In this document: positions 26,330 to 36,687 of the stretch, piece after piece | Position numbering within the stretch: position 1 is the first letter of the stretch | Layout: each line of letters begins with the position of its first letter | DNA from: Zingiber officinale | Lineage: Eukaryota; Streptophyta; Magnoliopsida; Zingiberales; Zingiberaceae | NCBI RefSeq assembly: GCF_018446385.1 | Contig: NC_055996.1 | Span: forward strand, 12,945,317-13,009,316 | Direction of reading: 5' to 3' | DNA length: 64,000 nucleotides | Position numbers and translations under genes: made by a program | The notes under the pieces: model-generated | Databases searched by the model: none | Told to the model about the DNA's origin: nothing | The model's input: the letters and a program-made list of their open reading frames with translations, nothing else

Positions 26330-26585
26330 CCAACACCTCAAACACCGTGAATTTTGCATGCCACGTTAGTGTGGACGTATACAAATTCATCATTTGTAAG
26401 AGGAGGGTTTTACCCATTGACTATCTTGTCAATATAACTTTTTGACAAATAAAATTACCTCAAACACCATGAATCTTGTATGCCACGTTAGTGTGGACGT
26501 ATACAAATTCAAACATTTGTAAGAGGGGTTTATTAATTTTATTATATTGCCAATCTAGTTTTATGACAAATCAATAGTTGGTTTC
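26330..26585 (-). repeat. Tandem repeat of ~125 bp in Copia internal region C
   Basis: Counterpart of 18005-18262 and almost identical to it. It holds two GCCACGTTAGTGTGGACG segments. Confidence 0.75.
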
Positions 26586-27116
26586 CCTTTGGTCACACAA
26601 GTGATAGTAGTGACTCCGTTGGGGAGGATACTATTAAATGTGTCTAAGTGTATACAATTACTTGACACTAAGTCCATTAATAAGATTATGCCCCTTCCGT
26701 TGGGGAAGATCACACGCTCTTAATTAACTTCCTATAGTCATCTAAAAATGGAAGTCTGTTCTAGTGATCCACAAACAAGCTCATCCGTTATGGAGGAAGG
26801 CACTCAGAGCCAACGCGCAAGCTTGTTTGCATCACTTACAAACCAGTAATGGAGACCATGGGATTTACTTAAAAATCCCTCTCCCACTTAGTTATTTATA
26901 AATGAGAAATTTTAACTATGCTAGCCTACTAAATATGTAAACCAACATGCACACACAGCACAATATAAAAGCAATAAATAGAAAATCTAATTTTCAACTA
27001 TTATGGCTTTTATCTCTAGTTGTCCTCCGTGTGTTGTCATCCCAAGCTGCTGCCATATTTGGCCACCGCCACCGGGTCTAGCTGTCGCATCCATCTTGCT
27101 CCTAGTTCCGCTGCGC

Positions 27117-28183
27117 CTCTGGTGAAGGCTGAGCACCAGAGACCTACAGGATTACTTCAGCGGATTCCTATTCCTGAGTGGAAGTGGGATCACATTACCA
27201 TGGACTTTGTGGTGGGTTTACCGAGGACACGACGAGGCCATGACGCGATTTGGGTAATCGTTGATCGATTAACCAAATCCGCACACTTCTTAGTGATCTG
27301 GAGGACTGATTCCCTGGATCGATTGGCAGATCTATATTGTCGGGAGATCATCAGATTACATGGTGTTCCTTTGACTATCATTTCGGATAGAGACCCCTGG
27401 TTCACGTCTCGTTTCTGGCAGAGTTTGCAGCAGGCCTTGGGCATGCAGCTCTGATTTAGTACAGCTTTCCATCCGGAGACAGATGGACAGTTAGAGCGGA
27501 CCATTCAGACTTTAGAGGACCTGCTGAGGTCATGTGTTATGGATTTCGGAGGCAGTTGGGAGGACCATCTGTCGTTGGTAGAGTTTGCCTACAACAACAG
27601 TTTTCATTCGGCTATCCAAATGGCACCGTTTGAAGCGTTGTATGGTAAGCCTTGTTGGACACCCACCCTCTGGGATGAGGTTGGAGAGGCCCAGCTGTTG
27701 GGACCTCATAGAGCTCAGCAGGAGGCAGAGTTGGTCCATATTATCAGACGGAGGATGTCAGAGGCGCAGGACCGCCAGAAGAGTTATGTTGATTGGAGAC
27801 GCAGACCTTTGGAGTTCTCTATTGGCGATCATGTTTTTCTACGAGTTTCACCCACGAAAGGGGTGAAGAGATTTGGCCTCAGAGGTAAGCTAGCACCGCG
27901 GTACATTGGCCCTTTCGAGATATTGGAGAGGATCGGAGCGATAGCTTACCGGTTAGCACTACCACCGTCCCTGGCAGGCGTCCACGATGTATTCCACGTA
28001 TTTATGCTGAGGAGATACGTACCTGACCCGACTCTGGTACGGATTTTGGACCGGAAGGAGCATCAGTTGCGGAACAAGACTATCCGACTGGTTAAAGTCG
28101 GATGGCAGCATCATTCGGACGAGGAGGCTACTTGGGAGCTCGAGGATACTATCCGAGCTCGATATCCCCACCTTTTCACTTGA
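27117..28183 (+). pseudogene. pol: Tekay integrase core, GPF/Y module and chromodomain-like tail
   Basis: It opens with VKAEHQRP, the junction after the zinc-binding domain in Tekay integrases. The core gives [40 protein letters not shown] and HPETDGQLERTIQ, holding the D, D and E of the catalytic triad. One stop interrupts it at about 27452. A GPF/Y-type module (RYIGPFEILERIGAIAYRL) follows, then a C-terminal segment with ILDRKEHQLRNKTIRLVKV and WELEDTIRARYPHLF. This resembles the Tekay chromodomain, which in the family is thought to bind chromatin and steer insertion. The upstream H-H-C-C domain is missing because of the nested block and an associated deletion. Confidence 0.87.
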
Positions 28184-28281
28184 GATATGTGATTTAATTT
28201 ACCGTTCAGCATTTATACTTTATATCTGTTGTTAGTACTTGCTGATGGTAGATAATGAAATTTGGGGACCAAATTTTTATT

Positions 28282-28293
28282 AGTGGGGGAGAA
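28282..28293 (+). promoter_or_regulatory. Polypurine tract of Tekay element
   Basis: AGTGGGGGAGAA ends directly at the TG of the 3' LTR (28294), as expected for the plus-strand primer. Confidence 0.82.
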
Positions 28294-31092
28294 TGTAAAA
28301 TACCGAAAATAGGCGAATATTAATAAGGGAATTTTCTGAAATTTTTGGAAAATTTTCGGGAATTTTTTCGGAGCTCGTACGGACGAGTTAACGGGGATAA
28401 AAACAGGGCCCGGGAAAAGCCTGTTTAGGCTACCCATTTAAGCGAGGAAATGTCTATTTTTATATTTCCTTTTTCTTTTTCTTTTTTCTTTATTTCTTCT
28501 CTTCCTCGCCGAAAACCCGCGCGCCCTCTTCCCTTCTTCTCTCACGCCGAAGCCTTAACCGCCCGCGGCAATTTCTTCTTCTCCTCTTATTTGATTTCTT
28601 CTCGATTGTGCCGCACCTTTGCCGATTCTCTTCTCTTCCCCGACTCTTCTCCGCCTGATCCCGTGCCATTGTCCTAGGTCTGCAGCGCGCCGCCTCCGCG
28701 CGAAACAACGCTGGCCGCACCACTGTGTGTTGATCGCCGGACGCGACGCCGCCGTCGACTCAGTCTAGCGTCGGTCTCTCCTCTACCCTCGAGCCCGAGC
28801 CACATTGCCGAGCTCTTTTCCCTCTATGTCGTCTAGCCTAGTCGCCTTACACCGTCACCACAGCCGACCCGCCATCGTCGACCCCGATCCACTATCGGTT
28901 GAGGGTTTCTGGCGCTCCTCCTCAGCCCTAGCCGACCGCCACTGTGCGCTGTCTTGTTGACCGCCGTCGATTCCCTGGTGCTACCGTGCCCTAGATTTCC
29001 ATTTGCTGACAGGATCCGAACAAAACAGCAGTGAGGTGAGCATGCGTATCCTTGTTGATTTCTAGGAGTTTAATCTTGGATCAGATCAATATATTCCTGG
29101 TAGTATATCTGATTTCCAGCAATTGCCTATTCCCGCAGCCCTTAGTCCAGCAGGTATTCTTGCTTCCAGCAGCTGCTCACCTCGTGTCCGGCAATGAGCA
29201 GTCACTAATTGTGCAGCAACTCTTCATCCAGCAGCACTTTGTCCAACAGCAACCCTTGAGTTCTAGCAGCGGCTGAATTATGGTAAGGATTAGGTGATTG
29301 ATTATGTAGATGTGTAATCATGTGTAAATGGAATTAAGTTTGGATTCTTGATCCATTGGTGGATTGTGGATTAGGTTTATGCTATTGTGTTAATTAGGGT
29401 TTGTCCCTAAATTAGTGTAAGAGATTTTTATTTAGCTATTTATAGGAATTAGCTGAATAAAATGTATATGTATTGGTGACACAGGACTTTGACGTGAGAC
29501 GAGTATCTCGACGTCAGATTTGGACCAGATTGGATCATTTCTTATTGGAGGCGGGTACTTTTGACCTTATGTCTTTGATATGTATAGTAGTGAATTTAAC
29601 AAATAGCAACAATTATGTTTTTTAATTGTTTCGGTTAGTCACTACCCGATACCTGTTACATGTTTGATTGATTGCTTGTTTTGCATCTCATGTTATTGCT
29701 TACCTGATTATACATGATTAGGGGTAGTGATATAACCATGCTTCACCATGTTCAGGACCTAGGTGTGATACCTCATCTGATCTGTGTATCCTTGATATGA
29801 TTTATTGACTATGGTGCACATCATATATGTACATAGATTGGTTCAATATATTACCATGCTTAGTGTCATGCACCATTCGCATGATTGCATGCTGTGTGAC
29901 AGATTGCTCCATTATTGTCGAGCACATCGCCAGTTTCATCACTGTTCGGTGCTCCGTTGTTGACGCTCATGGGTAGCGTGACGCAGCGTGGTAGCACGTC
30001 AGTTTGCTCGTTCGGTGCTCCGTTAGTCCGCTCATGGGTAGTGTGATTGCAGCGTGGTAGCACGTCGAGATCCCTTCCCGTCATTGTGTACCGGGAGATG
30101 AGAGCATTGCGCTCCCCCATTTATGATTTGGGGTAGGAGTATGTGTGTACTCCGACAGCATCCCGTCCACTCGGTCACTCATCAGGAGTAGTGATGCAGA
30201 GTGCACGGTTGTCACAGTCCTACCCACTCGGTCCCACCATTGGGTATGAGATTGCTGACTGGCGTCAGGGGTGACCATGACTGCATTGGCATCATACACA
30301 TTGATGCATTTATTTCTTGTGATTGTGTTTGCTACATTTATTTGCTGCATATTGGTTGGATGTCCATGCTTGACATGCATACAAGATTATGACACCCTCG
30401 GTCTGACGACCCTGTTACCCTTGTACCAGGTCCTGGTTAGTATAGTATTCTCCTGTTCATTTCAGATTGCATTTACATTTATTACGTCAGGAGACTGTAC
30501 GCATGATTAGTGCTAGATGTTACTTCCTTACTATGTATATCAGTTGTTACCCGCTGAGCGTTGGACTCACCCCCGCCTCCGTTATTATTGTCAGGTTGAT
30601 GCTGTCAGAAGAGAGTTTCAGTCGCTAGTCCCCTGCAGACCACGAGGGCTTATTGATCTTTTGGTTTTCTTCTTTACTAGACTATGTTTCAAACTTGTTA
30701 TGTTTTGGATACTTTGGATCTTGTATGGATTGTTTACTTGTGGATGACTTTTATTTGGATTTGCTTTTACTACATGTCTGCCTAGATGGCAGAAGAGGTA
30801 AGTTGGTTTTATCGTCAGTTTTGAGCTTTATGAGTGTAGTTGAGTAGGGTTGTTTTCGAGTCATCGTACTACTGTTTAGTTTGATTGTTATTAAACTACG
30901 TGGTTGTGTCAGCCAGAGGCTGAAATTTATATAAACTGCGTGGTTGTCTGTGTTGTTGTATTTTTATTATTGCTATTATTCCAGCCGCATGTGGCTAAGG
31001 TATATGGTGATGTAGAAAGTTTCAGATTGTCCGCCGTACAGGGGAGATGCTGCCGAAATTTCTTCGGACAGGGACTCCTCCGGAGCGTGACA
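28294..31092 (+). repeat. Tekay 3' LTR
   Basis: 2799 bp, from TGTAAAATACCG to GAGCGTGACA. Its last ~845 bp match the start of the window. A C/T-rich, GC-rich stretch (about 28440-29000) looks like a transcript leader. Open frames inside recur in the left LTR or are low complexity, and none shows a known domain. The right flank begins AGAATTTTCC. Confidence 0.9.
29944..30068 (+). repeat. Tandem duplication inside Tekay 3' LTR
   Basis: Two units of about 62-66 bp, each beginning GTTCGGTGCTCCGTT and ending GCAGCGTGGTAGCACGTC. They contain GCTCATGGGTAG between. The window's 5' LTR begins after this region, so it cannot be compared. Confidence 0.8.
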
Positions 31093-31227
31093 AGAATTTT
31101 CCAAGAGCAAGGGGGTGCTCAAGCACACCCCCGCTCCCCCTAGATCTGCCACTGACTGTTGTAAACGTTACCTGGTATGAACATTCATCACTGCCCAGCT
31201 GGGCAGATAGGCCCGCAACGGCGCCGC

Positions 31228-31765
31228 CGCCCGACCCGAACAACTTCCACCATGGGAATCCATGGTTCATGGGTGGAGCTCCGGTGGCAAGCACTAGGTT
31301 TGGTAACTACACATTCTCTGCTGTCATCGGTGGATTGTTCCCGCTTCTTAGCTTTCAAGTTCATGGAATGCCCCGGGAAGTTCACAATGGGAAACAAGCT
31401 AAGCTGATGTCTATCTCAAGGCATTGCTATTTCTTATTGGTGCTCTGGTAATTGCAAGCCTTGTTTGGTTCCAGCCAGTTTGGTATCTGGAGGACTGTCA
31501 TTGTTGCCATGTTATCATGAATTGCTGCTGTTGGTGTGCTTGCTTGGTTGACTGTGAATAGAATCCCATTGAATTAACAAATCACAAGTGTTTGATTGTA
31601 CTTTCTTCGTATTGTGATAGTGCAGAGCATCTTTATCGTAAGATGTTATTACTTTTTGGTTCTCTAGTAAGCTGGAATTGCAAGCCAATAATATGCATTC
31701 TGAATTCATTTTACACTATTTTAGGCACCTGAAACTGAGACACTTTACATTAGATCATGGTCTAG
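31228..31765 (+). pseudogene. Gene fragment, copy 1 (unidentified membrane-protein-like)
   Basis: It matches 36688-37318 over its whole length. Translated pieces include TRFGNYTFSAVIGGL and a hydrophobic stretch, in shifting frames, and the sequence after the last coding piece also matches. I do not recognise the family; hydrophobic runs suggest a membrane protein. Copy 1 lacks about 95 bp present in copy 2 (36840-36940). The missing piece is bounded by the short direct repeat TTCATGG in copy 2, so the deletion probably arose between these repeats. Confidence 0.55.
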
Positions 31766-34368
31766 TAACTAGTGCATGAGATATTGTTACCATGATTAAA
31801 ATATTCAACTCGCCCTCCCTCATAATTCTGTTGCACCATAAATATTATAACTCATTTTATTTCAAAGTTATTGATCTCAATTGGCAGATCAAATAATTGC
31901 TATTTGAATCCAGATACATCCATTTGATTAATTTATCATGAACAAAAAAACTAATTATAATTATCAAAAGCATCCAAAACAAAAAAAAATAGTAATATAT
32001 TTTGATAAAATATTTTATTTGATAATTTTTTTAAAAAAATTGCCCATGGGAATATAATTCATTTTATTAATTTATCATTAACAAAAAAAAATAAGTGTAA
32101 TTATCCAAAGCATCCAAAACAAAAAAAAAATAGTAATATATTTTGATAAAATATTTTTTTTAAAAAAAATATCCATGGGAATATAAACCCCGTCCTGTTA
32201 ACCCATTTATAAGGCTAAGTGAATTACTATGAGAAACAGTCATGAATCCACAATCTGATCGAAAGACTCCACACATGTCTTAGTCCTCCCAGTAATGGGA
32301 TACAATCTGATTTAATGGACCACAATTATGCGACCCCATCACTGGGGTGGATGACTCGGGGATTTTCCTGGACCCTAAGATCCTATCACTTCATCCCATG
32401 GGTTGTGGTTTGAAAATCATATAGTTATATTTTATATTGATTGAAGAATTAGAAATTTGAGATGTGGGACTAAACATCAACCTATAGAAATTATCCATCG
32501 GCTGTCTATATCTGATGGGTTGTGCTCTGTATTGATATATCTATTTGATTAATTTATCATTAAAAAAAACTATTTGTAATTGTCTAAGCATCCAAAATAA
32601 AACAAATAAGTAATATATTTTGATAAAATATTTTATTTAATATTTTAAAAAAATATTGTCTGTCCTATAGAAATTATCCATCAGCGGTCTAATAATTGAA
32701 AAACTAATTATTAATATATTCATTGGAAAATTAATTATTAATATATCCGATGGATTGTGCTATGTATTGATATATCTATTTGATTAATTTATCATTAAAA
32801 AAACTAATTATAATTGTTCAAGCATCCAAAAAAAAGAGTAATAAATTTTGATAAAATATTTTATTTGATATTTTTTTTAAAAAAAATATTGCCATGGGCT
32901 GTGTTATGTATTGATATATCTATTTGATTAATTTATCATTAAAAAAAACTAATTGTAATTGTCCAAGCATCCAAAAAAAACAAGAGTAATATATTTTGAT
33001 AAAATATTTTATTTGATATTTTAAAAAAAAATCAGTTATGATCCACACGTGTCTCAACCTGGTGGGTGACCCATGAATTTTCCTGGACCCAAAGATCCTA
33101 TCACTTCATTCCATAAGCTTTACAATCTCTTGACCCTATAGTTATATTTTATATTGATCGAAAATCGTGAAATTTTAGATGTGGGACTAAACATTAATAT
33201 CCATAACTTTGGTTTAGTTTTGGTCATTAATTAAAAAATTAATATATCTTTAATTGAGTAATATATTTTTAAAAATATTTTATTTGATATTTTTGAAAAT
33301 TTAACTACCTATGGGAATGTAAACCCGGTCCGATTAACCCACTTGTAGGCCAAATGAATTACTGTGAGGAAATCGATCATGAATCCAAAATTTGATCGAA
33401 AGGCTCCGCTCGTGTCTTAGCCCTCCCAGGGATGGGATACAATCAGATTTAATGGACCGCAATTACACAGCCGCATCCTTGTGGTGGGTGACCCAAGGAT
33501 TTTCCTGGACCCAAAGATCCTATTACTTCATCCCATAGGCTTTATGATCTCTTGACCGTATAGTTAAATTTTACATTGATCGAAGAATAGTGAAAATTTA
33601 AATGTGGGTCTAAATATTAATATCCATAACTTTGATTTTGTTTTGATCTTTAATTAAAAAATTAATTGTTAATTTTAAAATTAATATATCTATAATTGAG
33701 TAATATATTTTGAAAAATATTTTATTTGATATTTATGAAAACATAACTACCTATGGGAATGTAAACCCCATCCGGTTAACCTACTTGTAGGGCTAAGTGT
33801 CGATTAATCCACTTGTAGGGCCAAGTGAATTACTATGAGGAAATCAGTCATGAATCCAGAATCTGATCGATAACTTTGATTTTGTTTTGATCTTTAATTA
33901 AAAAATTAATTGTTAATTTTAAAATTAATATATCTATAATTGAGTAATATATTTTGAAAAATATTTTATTTGATATTTATGAAAACATAACTACCTATGG
34001 GAATGTAAACCTAACCCACTTGTAGGGCCAAGTGAATTACTGTGAGGAAATCAGTCATGAATCCAGAATTTGATCGATAGGCTCCACACATGTCTCAGCC
34101 CTCCCAGCAATGAGATACGATCAGATTTAATGGACCGCAATTACACTGCAGTGGGTGACCCAGGGATTTTCTTGAACCCAAAGATCTTATCACTTCATCC
34201 CATAGATTTTATGATCTCTTGACCGTATAGATATATTTTACATTGATCGAAGAATCGTGAAATTTTAGATGTGAGATTAAATATTAATATCCATAATTTT
34301 ATTTTAATTTTGATCATTAATTAAAAAATTAATTATTATTTTTAAAATTAATATATCTATATACACGT
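31766..34368. repeat. AT-rich array of interspersed dispersed-repeat units
   Basis: Two modules alternate. Module 1 contains TTTGATTAATTTATCATTAA and AGTAATATATTTTGATAAAA and occurs near 31920, 32060, 32540, 32780 and 32925. Module 2 runs from GGGAATGTAAACCC through TGATCGAAAG, GATTTAATGGACC and GGATTTTCCTGGACCC to AGATGTGGGACTAAA. It occurs near 32172-32500, 33040-33200 (partial), 33310-33620, 33750-33880 (partial) and 33995-34290, with another copy at 47895-48240. No protein motif was found. It may be a fragmentary LTR or another unnamed transposon. Confidence 0.7.
33627..34011. repeat. Exact 141-bp direct repeat, offset 244 bp
   Basis: 33627-33767 and 33871-34011 are identical by eye, from TAACTTTGATTTTG to GGGAATGTAAACC. 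Exactness in otherwise diverged AT-rich DNA suggests a recent local duplication. Confidence 0.85.
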
Positions 34369-34446
34369 GCGCCAAGTAAGGGTTGAACCTAAACCTACGA
34401 CTTTCTACTTAGGAAACAGATGCTTTATCCGCTAAGCTACAAGCGC
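34369..34446 (-). pseudogene. tRNA-Arg(CCU)-like pseudogene
   Basis: The minus strand reads GCGCTTGTAGCTTAGCGGAT and continues with a TCTGTTTCCTAAGTAGAAAG anticodon arm, which gives anticodon CCU. This matches the plant tRNA-Arg(CCU) plan. It then carries a B-box-like GGTTCAACCC and ends GGCGC, pairing with the 5' GCGC. About 6 extra bases enlarge the T loop to about 13 nt, and the acceptor stem has a mismatch. A functional tRNA is therefore unlikely. It abuts a copy of the dispersed repeat, so it might be a captured or SINE-related head. Confidence 0.7.
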
Positions 34447-34790
34447 ATAAACATTAACTATCGTATTTCTAAGATATTATCTCTTTAGAAACTTTTAATT
34501 TCTTATTTCATTAAAAATAGTATAAACTCAAACCAAACTTAACTTCTTCTTCTTTTTTTTTTTTAAATTTTTGTTTGTTTGTTTTTTTTTACGAAGCTGA
34601 ACTAACAATATTACCCTCTATAATTTATGTCAAATATATATATATATAACAAAAGCATCAAATATATTGATGAATGTTTATTCATTTACAGTCACACTTA
34701 TAGACTAACACGATGATATGTCGTAAGAGAGAATGCACAAATGAATGAAGCAGATTTGCAAGGCTTGTTCCTCAAATTATTATCTTGTTA
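34447..34790. other. AT-rich intergenic stretch, nothing recognised
   Basis: Low-complexity T runs (34550-34590) and a short (TA)n tract near 34636-34648. No gene or element boundary was seen. Confidence 0.5.
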
Positions 34791-35185
34791 GAGCATCCAT
34801 ATCAGTTACCCTATTCAAAGATTTTACCCTAAATTTTGGATAGGTTAATTAAAAATCCTCTGCATCAGTTACCCTATCCATTCCCTAAATTTAGATTTGA
34901 TGAATAGTGATTCTCTAAATTTAGGGAATGAAACTTCTATCCTAAAAATAAAATAATATATTTTTTAATCTCTCTCCTTCCACTCAATCTCTCTCCTTTC
35001 ACTTATTCCATAAATATAATAATAAAAAATAGAAAAAAGAGAAGAAAATAATAAAAAATTAAGGATGATGAAAATTTTAGGATTTTGATGTAGTGTGTAG
35101 TGAAAAGTGATTATCTAAATTTAATAAAGTGAGTCATTTACCCTAAATTTTAGATATAGTAATAGAGAAATTGATATGGATACTC
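34791..35185. mobile_element. Tourist-like MITE, TSD TTA
   Basis: Terminal inverted repeats GAGCATCCATATCAGTT and its near-complement AAATTGATATGGATACTC are flanked by TTA on both sides (34788-34790 and 35186-35188). A 395-bp length, AT-rich noncoding interior and 3-bp TTA duplication fit PIF/Harbinger-derived MITEs. Two relatives lie at 57725-57905 and 57990-58190. Confidence 0.8.
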
Positions 35186-35469
35186 TTAGGCTGGTCAGCC
35201 ATTCCTACCCTAGTTTGGCATATACACTTTAATTCCTCCTTAGTTTGTTGGATGGTAAGAGGTCGGATACATTCTCAAATAATTCAGGATTTGATTCCTA
35301 CGCATATATATCTATTATGATTGAATTACTAGTGAAACCAGGCATCATATAAGGGGCTACCATGTTTCTTGAATTTTTTTTATAGGCAAACTATGGGATA
35401 GACTGTCTATTTCAAAAATATTCGGATAGTAGGATATATATACTTTAATTCAACCATTCCTATAATAGC

Positions 35470-35982
35470 TAGAGCTGTTAATTTGGATTAAGTCTGTCGA
35501 GTTGGCCCGTCCTGCTAAATAATTTAGCGGATTGAGTTGAAACTTAATCAACCCAAGCTTGTCGTGGGCTGACCCATCGTGCGGTTCTACCTGTGACAGG
35601 CTTGGATTGACTCATGAATTGAGAAACACATGTAAACAAAATTTTATATCAATTTATTATCTTTCTTTATTATAATTTTAAAATAAAATAATATTTTTCA
35701 TCAAATATCAGTACTAATTTGTGTCCATTTATATTTAAAATATTTGTTCTAGATATATTTAATTGATAAAACTTTTTCAAAATAAAAAAGATATGAAATA
35801 TTATTTTTTTTAAAATTTTTTGATAAATCCCTAGGTTAACCAACCTAATCCGCAACTACCTTGAATTGGGTTGGAGATTTTTCAATCTGCCAAATGACAG
35901 ATAGACCCGCCCCACCCCATGAAATAACTGGTCCCTCATGGATCGATCTATCGCACCACGGATTGATCGTCTAACAACTCTA
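35470..35982. mobile_element. hAT-like MITE or short nonautonomous DNA transposon
   Basis: The ends TAGAGCTGTTA and TAACAACTCTA are inverted repeats matching at 10 of 11 positions. The 513-bp interior is noncoding. The TAGAG start resembles hAT-type termini, which make 8-bp duplications. The 8-bp flanks (ATAATAGC and GTCCTAGC) match only in part, so the superfamily is uncertain. Confidence 0.55.
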
Positions 35983-36687
35983 GTCCTAGCTTCAATTATA
36001 CTTTCATGGTCAGCACTTTCTCTCTCTTGAGACATCTTTATTTAAATCTCATCTACCCTAAACCTTCTCCTATTTGTAACCACAAGGAAGTTTGTAGTCA
36101 ACCAGGAGCTAAGTGAAGGAGAAGCTCCCTAATTTAGGATCTTAGAAAAGAAATTGGAGAATGAGAATCAACATGTTAGGATTAGCCTTCATGGTGTTGT
36201 TAATGCTATTTTTAGTATTTTTTTTAATTAGCATATCCAATTTACTTTGATTAATCTTAAGATGACTAGTGTCCGAGGAAATTTCCTATCTTTTACTAGA
36301 GTAAATTAGAAAATATTCATAAGTTAACTACTTATTAAAAGAAAATCAACTGTTAAAAGAAAATCTAATATTTTAACCAAACATCTGGGGTAGAATTTTT
36401 CTGATGTGTGTAAAGAAGATAATATGCGCCCTTTATTTATGCTTCCTCTTTTATTTTTCTTTGCTATCAACTGATAAATCAACCAATATGTCAAGAAACT
36501 CCTAATGCGAGACTAAAATCTCATTCACAATGAAATTTTTATCTTCTTCCGCCGCCTCTTCTCCATTTACTCATATTCAACAACGCTTAATCTTTTGAAT
36601 GCCCTGTCTACAAGGTCATTGCCGAGGAAGAAAAGCTGGTGTCTCTCTATGGCCGAGGGAAGAGTTCCACTGACCAACGGTCGAAAA
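35983..36687. other. Intergenic, nothing recognised
   Basis: AT-rich sequence with no domain, transposon terminus or RNA gene that I could recognise. Confidence 0.5.

Larger units (their letters stand above)
4986..27116 (-). mobile_element. Mosaic block of nested Copia elements (LTR-int-LTR-int-LTR-int)
   Basis: Three LTRs of one family lie in the same reversed orientation (A 4986-7535, B 12078-14637, C 19142-21700). Each is followed by an AGTGGGAGAT polypurine tract (on the minus strand) and an internal region. The right-hand LTR expected after internal region C is missing, and 27116 joins directly to Tekay integrase. Copia identity comes from minus-strand motifs: an RT VDVKTAFLNG box near 15850, a Y-V-D-N box near 15620, an integrase-like SKLTAPGTPLQNDVVERR segment near 16700, and RNase H YLRGTRDYML near 15180. 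No long open frame remains. Confidence 0.85.
21701..27116 (-). pseudogene. Copia internal region C (decayed), joined to Tekay integrase
   Basis: Near-identical to region A over the shared part, including the solo LTR at 22097-23357. It continues beyond the point where A is cut and includes the gag-side tandem repeat at 26330-26585. It ends at about 27116 after CTGCGCCT, where B (18797) would continue for another ~345 bp to the primer-binding site. The next bases are Tekay integrase. The unit therefore lacks its primer-binding site and right LTR. Confidence 0.82.
1..31092 (+). mobile_element. Ty3/gypsy Tekay (Del)-type chromovirus, interrupted, 5' end off-window
   Basis: Order on the + strand is LTR, primer-binding site, gag, protease, RT, RNase H, integrase, polypurine tract and LTR, which is the Ty3/gypsy order. 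The integrase tail and the chromodomain-like end that stops in a RYPHLF motif resemble the Tekay/Del clade. The window starts within the 5' LTR, so the left target duplication cannot be seen. The pol gene is split at 4985/27117 by a block of Copia elements. About 450 bp of pol expected between RNase H and the integrase core are absent. Stops in gag and many frameshifts in RT make it non-autonomous. Clade assignment is from motif recognition, not from a tree. Confidence 0.85.

Noticed and set aside
28450..29276. GC-rich frames in the Tekay 3' LTR that look like a gene start
   Set aside because: The region is within a defined LTR. Codons are low complexity and no domain was seen; it is more likely transcript leader.
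31092..31145. GGGGGTG...CACCCCC hairpin as a Helitron end
   Set aside because: No CTRR terminus follows and no TC start was found.
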